Of a stretch of 13,528 bases of DNA, positions 6,293-13,170 are shown piece after piece. The notes under the pieces are model-generated. The model was not told the DNA's origin, made no database searches, and saw only the letters and a program-made list of their open reading frames with translations. The first letter of the stretch is position 1. Every line of letters begins with the position of its first letter. Both the position numbers and the translations under genes were made by a program. Source of the stretch: Lentisphaerota bacterium (GTDB taxonomy: Bacteria > Verrucomicrobiota > Kiritimatiellia > UBA8416 > JAFGTH01); assembly GCA_016934225.1 (NCBI GenBank), contig JAFGTH010000161.1, forward strand, positions 1-13,528, read 5' to 3'.

Positions 6293-7299
6293 CTATTGAA
6301 TTTCAACATCATCAAAGCGCGCATTGTGAGAGCGGCGTCATGTCCAACCTGTTGAGGCACGAAGGTCTTAACATTGACGAGCCGCTTGCGTTTGGGATTG
6401 GCTCGGCTTTGTTTTTCGCCCATATTCCTTTCCTGAAATTGGACAATAATAAGATTCCGCTGACTACTTTCCGGATGAATCCCGGGGTAATTCTGAAACG
6501 TGTTACTAAACTTTTGGGTGTGGGGCTTACGGTAGAGCGGTTTGGTGATGTGACAAAAGCAATGGATGCAATGGATCGCCGAATAGAAATGGGATTTCCT
6601 GTAGGCCTGCAGGTGGGTGTATTCTGGCTTCCTTTCTTTCCGGATGCGCTTCGTTTTCATTTCAACGCCCACAACATGGTTGTGTATGGGAAAGAGGGTG
6701 ACGAGTATATGGTTAGTGATCCAACCTTGCCTGAACCGGTGCGATGTTCTGCAAGGGATATGCGCAAAGCGCGCTTTTCAAAGGGTCCGCTCGCTCCGCA
6801 CGGCAAGATGTACTACATCACATCAATTACACCTGACCCGCCGGTTAAGAAAGCGGTGCTTACTGGAATTAAGCGAACATGTTTCCTGATGAAAAATCCT
6901 TTCCCTATAGGGGGTGTCAATGGGATACGATATCTTGCCGGTCGGATTCGCAAGTGGCCCGGGCAAATGCCGGAGGATCAAGCTATACTGTACCTTACCA
7001 ACGTGATTAGAATGCAAGAAGAGATAGGAACCGGCGGCGCAGGATTCAGATTCCTGTTCGCCGCGTTTTTGCAGAGAGCTGCCGATAGGCTTCCGCAACG
7101 GGAGTGGTTATCGGCAAAATCGTCCGAGATGACCGCAATTGGCGACAAATGGCGTGAATTTGCCTTGATGGCGGCGAAGATATGCAAAAAGAGAAACGGA
7201 GTGGGTGACACTTTCGGCAGCGCGGCAGATATTGTCGAGGAGTGTTGGATGATGGAGCGCACGTTTTTCGCTGATATGTGTAGAAATCTCAAAACATAG
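6289..7299 (+). CDS. BtrH-type acyltransferase (BtrH N-terminal domain plus DUF4872-like region)
   Basis: In butirosin biosynthesis BtrH moves an acyl group from an acyl carrier protein to an aminoglycoside amine, and relatives are thought to act as ACP-dependent acyltransferases with a papain-like fold. The protein has 336 residues. Residues 1-145 match the BtrH N-terminal layout: 'HCESGVMSNLL' with the candidate nucleophile Cys13, 'GIGSALFF' (36-43), then 'HFNAHNMVVYG' with His128 and 'YMVSDP' with Asp144. These three make a plausible Cys-His-Asp triad. Residues ~150-336 are helix-rich, as in the DUF4872 region usually fused to it, and contain 'GTGGAGFR' (about 244-251). There is no signal peptide, so it acts in the cytoplasm. 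It overlaps the preceding gene by 4 nt and is followed after 8 nt by the ABC ATPase. Family assignment is confident; acceptor and acyl group are unknown. Confidence 0.88.
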   Translation: MTIEFQHHQSAHCESGVMSNLLRHEGLNIDEPLAFGIGSALFFAHIPFLKLDNNKIPLTTFRMNPGVILKRVTKLLGVGLTVERFGDVTKAMDAMDRRIEMGFPVGLQVGVFWLPFFPDALRFHFNAHNMVVYGKEGDEYMVSDPTLPEPVRCSARDMRKARFSKGPLAPHGKMYYITSITPDPPVKKAVLTGIKRTCFLMKNPFPIGGVNGIRYLAGRIRKWPGQMPEDQAILYLTNVIRMQEEIGTGGAGFRFLFAAFLQRAADRLPQREWLSAKSSEMTAIGDKWREFALMAAKICKKRNGVGDTFGSAADIVEECWMMERTFFADMCRNLKT

Positions 7300-7307
7300 G
7301 GCGTCGG

Positions 7308-8066
7308 ATGGATCATTCATTTGAGAAAATTGTTTCTATTGACGGAGTGACGAAGGCATATTCGCGGAAAGCCGGCCCTGTTCTGAACGACGTCTCATTA
7401 TTTATCAACAAGGCAGAATTTTTCGGAATACTTGGACCGAACGGAGCGGGCAAAACCACCCTTATTTCAATTCTTGTTGGTATTCTCAAACCCGATAGCG
7501 GCAATGTGACCGTGATGGGCGCTAACGTTAAAAAAGATTTTGCTTTAGTGAAATCCAAAATAGGGGTGGTTACCCAGGAAGTTGCCCTCTACGAAGATCT
7601 GACAGCGCGCGAGAACTTCGAAATTTTTGGCCGATTGTATGGTCTGAGTGGGCGTAGATTACAGAAAAGAATCGGCGAATGTTTAGAGATGACGGGCTTG
7701 ATTCACAAAGCGGATTCCCGTGTTTCCACATACTCAGGCGGAATGAAGCGTTTGGCCAATCTCGTCGTCGGTTTCTTGCACGATCCGGAATTACTGATTG
7801 TTGACGAACCGACCGTAGGCGTGGATGTTCATTCGCGGCACAGAATCTACGAAGCGCTGATCGGCATGAATCGCGGCGGTATGAGTATTATTTACACCTC
7901 GCATTATATGGAAGAAGCGGAACGATTGTGTTCGAGAATCGCCATTATTGATCGCGGCAACATTCTCGCCTGTAGTCCGACATCCGAACTCATTGGTCGT
8001 GAAGGAGCAAACGGCAGTTTGGAAAAGCTCTTTCTTCAATTAACCAGGGAGGGTAACGATGATTGA
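7308..8066 (+). CDS. ABC-2 type transporter ATP-binding subunit
   Basis: This is the cytoplasmic ATPase that powers the permease encoded next. The protein has 252 residues. The nucleotide-binding-domain motifs are complete: Walker A 'GPNGAGKTT' (43-51), Q-loop Gln90, signature 'YSGGM' (142-146, the form common in DrrA/CcmA-like ABC-2 exporters), Walker B 'LLIVDE' (162-167) with catalytic Glu167, D-loop 'GVDVHSR' (171-177) and switch His199. The start is fixed by AGGG (7298-7301) with a 6 nt spacer. The last 8 nt overlap the permease gene, a sign of stoichiometric, coupled translation. In this cluster it most likely exports the finished acylated product or an intermediate. Confidence 0.95.
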   Translation: MDHSFEKIVSIDGVTKAYSRKAGPVLNDVSLFINKAEFFGILGPNGAGKTTLISILVGILKPDSGNVTVMGANVKKDFALVKSKIGVVTQEVALYEDLTARENFEIFGRLYGLSGRRLQKRIGECLEMTGLIHKADSRVSTYSGGMKRLANLVVGFLHDPELLIVDEPTVGVDVHSRHRIYEALIGMNRGGMSIIYTSHYMEEAERLCSRIAIIDRGNILACSPTSELIGREGANGSLEKLFLQLTREGNDD

Positions 8067-9414
8067 TCGTTTGATGCGACTGAGTGTGGTAATTCGAAAA
8101 GACTGGCTCATGTTGATTAGGGACAAGGCCGGATTGGCCGTGCTCTTCGTAATGCCGGCGGTATTGGTCTTCGTGGTTTCGCTTGTACATGACGCAGCGT
8201 GGCATGTGACACAGACAACGTCTATCAGCATGTTGATAATCAACGAGGACTCCGGAGTGCTAAGCGGCGAGATAGTGAAGAAACTTCATGAGCTTGGCGC
8301 TTTTAACATAAATACCTTGGTCAACGGTTCCCAGCCGTTGCCTTCACAAGCGCGTGCGCTGGTCAGGGACGGCAAATTTAAGGTGTGTGTTATTATACCA
8401 TCCGATTTTTCCAGGATGTTCGAACAACGTAGCGATCATCTCTATCAGAATATTATGAAAGGCATGTCAAGAGCGCAGAGCGAAGAAAGCGCCAGCGGCA
8501 TTGAACCGAAAGTGGAGGTTATCCTTGATCCTACTGTTCCGATGGCATTCACCGAAAATGTTTTGAATGCCTTAAGTCGCTGCATCCTGATGACTGAAAC
8601 ACAGGTGTTATGGGATAGGATCTCGCATGAAATACGTTCGCAGGCCCGGCGGCGTTGGTGGCGCTTCGGCAGAGAATCCGACAAAGAGCTGTCGGATAGA
8701 TTTCCCAGCATTGATTTTATCCGTCATGAAAAATATGACGGTCTGTTGGTAGGTGTAGCAACTGAATATGGCGGTGGGCAAAGAGGAAGAGAGATACCGA
8801 CATCCACGCAGCACAATGTGCCGGCATGGACCATGTTTGCCATGTTCTTCATAGCAGTTCCGCTTTCCGGGCATCTTATAGCGGAGAGACGGAGCGGAAC
8901 GCTTACTCGTCTTTTGATTGCGCCTGTTGGCTACGGAACGTTTCTTATGGCGAAGATGGCCGTTTACCTGGTTGTATGTATGGGTCAATTCGGGTTGATG
9001 ATGCTGATGGGTTTGTATGTTTTGCCCTTATTTGGAATGCCGAGCCTTGAGATTGGAGTAAACCATGCGGCTCTATTGCTTGTTTTCAGCGCATCGGCTC
9101 TGGCGGCGATAGGTTTTGGGCTGCTTTTGGGCACAGTGCTTCAGAGTCAACAGCAGGCATCAACCTTTGGAGCGGTTGCGGTGATCATTGCTGCTGCGGC
9201 TGGCGGCATCATGGTTCCGGTCTTTGTAATGCCGGTGTTTTTGCAGAAATTGAGTTTGTTGTCTCCTCTTGCCTGGGGTTTAAATGGCGCGTTGGACGTT
9301 TTCATAAGGGATGCTGGAATCGGCAATGTTTTCCCTGATATTGCTCGTTTGCTGGCCTTTTTTGTTGTTACTATTCTTAGTTCAATCGTATATCGTATGT
9401 TCACGGTGCGGTAA
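8059..9414 (+). CDS. ABC-2 type transporter permease
   Basis: This is the membrane subunit of the exporter, partner of the ATPase whose gene it overlaps by 8 nt (site GGGAGGG at 8047-8053 before the ATG). The protein has 451 residues. One membrane helix lies at about 25-44, then an extracytoplasmic domain of roughly 200 residues (~50-250), then a cluster of about five membrane helices from residue 255 ('WTMFAMFFIAVPLSG') to the C-terminus. This is the classic layout of ABC-2 permeases of the YhhJ/YadH-like type with a large first loop. The segment 'AERRSGTLTRLLIAPV' (about 274-289) is the cytoplasmic coupling helix region typical of the family. Only one permease gene is present, so a homodimer is expected. 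The substrate is inferred from context to be a lipid or acylated compound. Confidence 0.93.
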   Translation: MIDRLMRLSVVIRKDWLMLIRDKAGLAVLFVMPAVLVFVVSLVHDAAWHVTQTTSISMLIINEDSGVLSGEIVKKLHELGAFNINTLVNGSQPLPSQARALVRDGKFKVCVIIPSDFSRMFEQRSDHLYQNIMKGMSRAQSEESASGIEPKVEVILDPTVPMAFTENVLNALSRCILMTETQVLWDRISHEIRSQARRRWWRFGRESDKELSDRFPSIDFIRHEKYDGLLVGVATEYGGGQRGREIPTSTQHNVPAWTMFAMFFIAVPLSGHLIAERRSGTLTRLLIAPVGYGTFLMAKMAVYLVVCMGQFGLMMLMGLYVLPLFGMPSLEIGVNHAALLLVFSASALAAIGFGLLLGTVLQSQQQASTFGAVAVIIAAAAGGIMVPVFVMPVFLQKLSLLSPLAWGLNGALDVFIRDAGIGNVFPDIARLLAFFVVTILSSIVYRMFTVR

Positions 9415-9452
9415 TTTGGCGCTTCGCACGGGAACAAATCAGAAGGCTTGGT

Positions 9453-9710
9453 ATGAGAGTAGAAGACGAACTTAAGCAGTATATATTAACCGAACTCAAA
9501 ATTTGCGATGTAACCTTAAGTGAGTTTAAGGATGAAATGCCTTTATTCGGAGATGGTTTGGGTCTTGATTCGCTTGATGCCGTAGAGTTGGTTATAATTC
9601 TCAAGAAGCACTACCAGATAGACCTGAACAATCGCAATGTGGCGCGAACTGTGTTTATGTCGGTGAAAACCATGGCCGATTATATTCGCGATCAACAGCG
9701 CGTGTTATAA
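9453..9710 (+). CDS. dedicated acyl carrier protein (phosphopantetheine-binding)
   Basis: This is a stand-alone carrier protein of 85 residues that holds acyl chains as thioesters on a 4'-phosphopantetheine arm. The attachment site is Ser40 in 'GLGLDSLDAVELV', a good match to the DSL motif. Helix I (about 3-17), the acidic helix II after Ser40 and the 'VKTMADYI' helix IV are visible, and the length is normal. The ATG at 9453 has AAGG (9443-9446) 6 nt upstream. It lies 38 nt after the permease gene and ends the + strand arm, 29 nt before the 3' end of the opposing fusion gene. Its likely partners are the ketosynthase (4711-5874) and the BtrH-like acyltransferase (6289-7299), which both use ACP-bound acyl groups in known systems. 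Confidence 0.93.
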   Translation: MRVEDELKQYILTELKICDVTLSEFKDEMPLFGDGLGLDSLDAVELVIILKKHYQIDLNNRNVARTVFMSVKTMADYIRDQQRVL

Positions 9711-9739
9711 TGCTCTGCCAATGATCCGTTCGATACGAG

Positions 9740-11779
9740 TTATCCTGTCCGCGATAATTTTTTGTCGTTTGCTTCCGACCATATATCGTGAAACAGGAAA
9801 CACTGGTAGGGATATTGCCGAATATAATGCTCAATTGTGTTTGCATACTCCTGCACCCATTCCTGGAGTTGGTTACGTTTCGGCAAGCCGGGCAAATACT
9901 TGTGCCGCAGTACTGCAGCGACGTCTATTCGGTAGCGGCGATAGCCTGTTCTTGCCGACAGTAAAATGACAATCGGGCAATCTGCGCCGGCCGCAATTGT
10001 GAATGCGCCGTGCGGGAACTGAGCTTTCTCGCCCAGAAACATGACCTGAACCGAATCGCTCCCATAATTGCGATCGCCCATTATAGACACAATATGTCCC
10101 TTGGCAATCATGTTCATCATTTCCACAACACCGCCAAGGAACCGGTCGGGCGATATGATTTTAAACATATTGGTTCGCATGCCGAGCGATTGCTCGACAG
10201 CCGGGTTGTCTTCGGGTCGCATAAGCAGGCTGACAGGTTTCTGAAATTTTTCGATTGCAGGCATGGCGATTTGCCAATTGCCGACATGTGAAGTCAATAA
10301 AACAATCCCTTTGCCGCTTGATAGCAGATCCGAGATCATGTCGTATCCGTTGAACTGGATGTCCATGTTGCCGCCCGAGATCATGTAATAGCGATCTATC
10401 AGGTTTTTGCCCTGACTTGCAAAAAGTCTGTAAATATGAACTGTACGTTGAAGGCGATTTTGACCCGGGAAACTTCGCCTGATGTAAGCTGATGCGGCGC
10501 GAACGGCTGCTCGGTCGAAGAGAAGATAATATACACAAACAATGTACAGCAGCGCGTACGCGGATCTGAGACCAAACATCCGGACAAAAGTTCGGAAGAA
10601 CCAGAATCCGAGGCGATTACCTCTCAGTTTCTTATTGGTGTGTTGCGCCGAAATTTTGGCCAAGGCGAACACGACAATGGCAACCAGGGTGGACAGCAGC
10701 GGCGCGACTACGAGAGATCCGAGGAACCATTCGAATATCCGATGGTGTAATTGCGCTATCACAGTATTTATTGAGATTTCCGTCAACCATCGGCCATAGC
10801 GCAAATAATAACCGACCTCGACGCACAGAACCGGCACGAAAGGCGGAAGGCAGATGTGCTGGATGGCGATTGCCATTATTTTATTCAGATTCAGTCTGGT
10901 GGTGACATAAATTATTGCCGCAGTGTGACAGAACAGAAGGGGAATTGTGCCGAGGAAGACTCCTACGGCAGATGAGACTGCGAGACCGCCGGGGGTTGCA
11001 TGTTCCGTTAGCAAAGCTGCAATAAATTGTCTGGGATGACGCAAGAGGCGCATAATATCAAACTGTCTGCGCACTAGTCTGCGATGGGGGAATGGCAGCA
11101 TCTGCCGCGCCAGAAATCGCAAGTGCAGGAATATGGTACAAGCAAGTGCAGGGTGTCCATCAGTGGAGAGGTTGTATCGGCCCGATAGCGGCACCGACTT
11201 GGCGCGAAGGCCGGCCCACAGCAATTTAATAAGAGCTTCCAGTTCAAAACATGGGGAAGACTGATTTAGGCGAAGTTTGCATAGATACTCAAGCGGGTAG
11301 ATTCTAAGAACGCATGCAGGATCGTCCACATTGGCGCCGGTTTCCATTCTGACGATCAGGTCAGATGCGCTTTTCACATGCTCCGATCTATGGCCGATAA
11401 CGATCATATTGCCATTTTTTTCAATATCCTTTATTAATGATTCAAGGTCTTCGGCTAGTACTGGCGCTTTGCCATTTGCATTGAGGGTCAACAAATAAGC
11501 GGCTCCATTGCTTCGCGCGTATTCTGCCGCTGCCATAATAACGCTTCCACGACTATGTGTGCCGATTTCGTTGAGAAAGTGGACCATGTCATTTCGAAGT
11601 ATTTCGGCGGCGACATGATTTATGGGGGCATTTACGACGACTTTTAGATGGGAAGCGAGGCACTGGGCAATTGTCTTTGAAAGAGCGTCGGAAGTTGAGT
11701 ATGAAGCGATTACGCACCACACGGAATCATCGGGGATACCGGTGTGCGGTTCACTGGTAATTGCGTTATTGCTTTGCAT
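9740..11779 (-). CDS. three-part fusion: degenerate GT2 domain, DUF2062-like membrane region, LpxL-like acyltransferase
   Basis: The protein has 679 residues from the ATG at 11779; a TTG two codons earlier (11785) is possible, and neither start has a clear ribosome site. Residues ~20-205 follow the pattern of dolichol-phosphate-mannose-synthase-like GT2 enzymes (to 'FELEALIKLLWAGL'), but the DxD metal motif reads 'LNANGK' (Asn100, Asn102) and the early 'DDGS' is missing, so sugar transfer is doubtful. Residues ~235-375 contain hydrophobic segments and the 'TPGGLAVSSAVGVFLGTIP' pattern of DUF2062. Residues ~395-665 are LpxL/HtrB-like: a membrane helix near 405-420, 'SHVGNWQ' (His498) where the family has HxxxxD/E, 'MGDRNYG' and 'FPHGAFTIAAG'. 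The expected role is an inner-membrane acyltransferase that acylates a lipid or the cluster product. It is the last gene of the minus arm, 29 nt after the radical SAM gene. Confidence 0.85.
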   Translation of the reverse strand: MQSNNAITSEPHTGIPDDSVWCVIASYSTSDALSKTIAQCLASHLKVVVNAPINHVAAEILRNDMVHFLNEIGTHSRGSVIMAAAEYARSNGAAYLLTLNANGKAPVLAEDLESLIKDIEKNGNMIVIGHRSEHVKSASDLIVRMETGANVDDPACVLRIYPLEYLCKLRLNQSSPCFELEALIKLLWAGLRAKSVPLSGRYNLSTDGHPALACTIFLHLRFLARQMLPFPHRRLVRRQFDIMRLLRHPRQFIAALLTEHATPGGLAVSSAVGVFLGTIPLLFCHTAAIIYVTTRLNLNKIMAIAIQHICLPPFVPVLCVEVGYYLRYGRWLTEISINTVIAQLHHRIFEWFLGSLVVAPLLSTLVAIVVFALAKISAQHTNKKLRGNRLGFWFFRTFVRMFGLRSAYALLYIVCVYYLLFDRAAVRAASAYIRRSFPGQNRLQRTVHIYRLFASQGKNLIDRYYMISGGNMDIQFNGYDMISDLLSSGKGIVLLTSHVGNWQIAMPAIEKFQKPVSLLMRPEDNPAVEQSLGMRTNMFKIISPDRFLGGVVEMMNMIAKGHIVSIMGDRNYGSDSVQVMFLGEKAQFPHGAFTIAAGADCPIVILLSARTGYRRYRIDVAAVLRHKYLPGLPKRNQLQEWVQEYANTIEHYIRQYPYQCFLFHDIWSEANDKKLSRTG

Positions 11780-11808
11780 GGTCAAATACGCTGTTTGCCG
11801 TTAACGCG

Positions 11809-13170
11809 CTAACTTGTGTGGTGTCTTGTCCTGCGGGCAGGTTTTGCAAGAAGATCCAAAGCAGCGCCGGAGTGGCCCATCTTATGTAGAAAACTAAGAC
11901 TTTGTTCCATTGCATCGGGTGGAAATATACAGTTTCGAGATCCTGCGAATGCCTCAGTTAAAGTTGTCTCAAGCCATGCTTTATTCAAGTTCGGCGAAAT
12001 GTAGTATATAGGAGTAAGCATGTCGTGATTTGGTTTCAGAATTCCTTCGCGCAACGCGATTTGTTCCAGTTTGGTATTCGGAATAATGCGGATGCCCATG
12101 AAAATAAACGAGACAGTTTCTTTGAGCGCTTTTATGTTTGTTATGCCTTCCAAAACCGTCTCCGTGGTTTCGTCTGGACAACCGAACATGAAATAATGCG
12201 CTGTAGCGACGTCGTATTGCCTAAGCAGATTATTGCAGTTTACAACATCCTCAAAAAGAAAAGTTTTGCCCAGACCGCGCAGAGTGGTATCGGAGGGCGC
12301 ATCTGCACCGATTTCAGCGGTATGTAATCCTGTTTCCTTCATTAAGGCCACTTGTTCTTCATTGAGATCGCGTGGCTTGAAAAAAGCGGTCCATGGCACG
12401 GTCAGGTTTCTTTTTTTCATTGTGCGAACCACTGCCATGTGTTGATTGGAAAAATCATTGAAGACCGAATCGGTAAAGAAGATATATTTTGCACCGTGTT
12501 TATTGATTAATTCTTCAACATCGTTCACAACCGATTCAGGATTTCGAGGTCGAATGACTGGTCCTTCCAAGACGGGATAAGTGCAATATATGCAGGAATA
12601 TGGGCACCCGCGTTTCGTTTGCACTGATCCTATATTGCCGCTTTGCAGGTAAAAACGCATAGTGATCGGATCGTAATGCGCGGAAGGTATATCATCTCCA
12701 ATGAGATTTAACGCGCCGTGCATACACCGTGTTTTCGGATAGATGCCCTTGGCGGCGTTGGCGGCAAATTCCACTATGCATTGTTCACCTTCGCCGCAAA
12801 TCCCGAAATCTGCGCCGACTTCGTCCATGATTCTGTCAGGCATGAGAGAAAATCCGGAACCGCCGAGCAATATTTTGGCGTCGGATATTTCCCGAATCAA
12901 TTTGATCATATATTTGACGACATCAATATATCGTTGTTCATTAAGTAAATTCACGTTATCAATATTTCTGATAGACATGCCTATCAGCTCGGGCGAAAAG
13001 GAAAGTGTTTGTTTGCGTAAAGCATCCATGGATTCGCCGTTTTGAAGGAAGTCAAACAGTTGCACTTCATGCCCTTCGCGTTTCAATACGGCGTCAATAA
13101 TACTTAGACCAAGCGGGTAAATGGGGTATGGTGTTCGCGCGGTGTTTGTTGCTATCAGGAGAATTCTCAT
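11809..13170 (-). CDS. B12-binding-domain radical SAM protein
   Basis: The protein has 453 residues from ATG 13168-13170. A longer open frame reaches 13317 but would overlap the upstream gene and adds 49 basic residues unlike the family, so I reject it. Residues ~1-145 have the B12-binding Rossmann-like layout ('ILLIATNTARTPYPIYPLGL', 'VLKREGHEVQLFDF', 'KILLGGSGFSLMPD', 'GADFGICGEGE'). The DxHxxG motif that supplies a lower His ligand is absent, as in many class B radical SAM proteins. The [4Fe-4S] triad is C189/C193/C196 in 'RGCPYSCIYC', followed by a TIM-barrel-like domain to about 400. Such enzymes methylate unactivated carbons or make ring and C-C bonds, and some relatives sit in lipid gene clusters. 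Its start overlaps the upstream stop in TAATG, so the two radical SAM genes are translated together. Confidence 0.9.
   Translation of the reverse strand: MRILLIATNTARTPYPIYPLGLSIIDAVLKREGHEVQLFDFLQNGESMDALRKQTLSFSPELIGMSIRNIDNVNLLNEQRYIDVVKYMIKLIREISDAKILLGGSGFSLMPDRIMDEVGADFGICGEGEQCIVEFAANAAKGIYPKTRCMHGALNLIGDDIPSAHYDPITMRFYLQSGNIGSVQTKRGCPYSCIYCTYPVLEGPVIRPRNPESVVNDVEELINKHGAKYIFFTDSVFNDFSNQHMAVVRTMKKRNLTVPWTAFFKPRDLNEEQVALMKETGLHTAEIGADAPSDTTLRGLGKTFLFEDVVNCNNLLRQYDVATAHYFMFGCPDETTETVLEGITNIKALKETVSFIFMGIRIIPNTKLEQIALREGILKPNHDMLTPIYYISPNLNKAWLETTLTEAFAGSRNCIFPPDAMEQSLSFLHKMGHSGAALDLLAKPARRTRHHTS

Noticed and set aside
4711..9710. Butirosin-type aminoglycoside cluster, because of the BtrH match
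   Set aside because: No aminoglycoside core genes, glutamate-ACP ligase or decarboxylase are present; BtrH-type domains occur widely outside butirosin.
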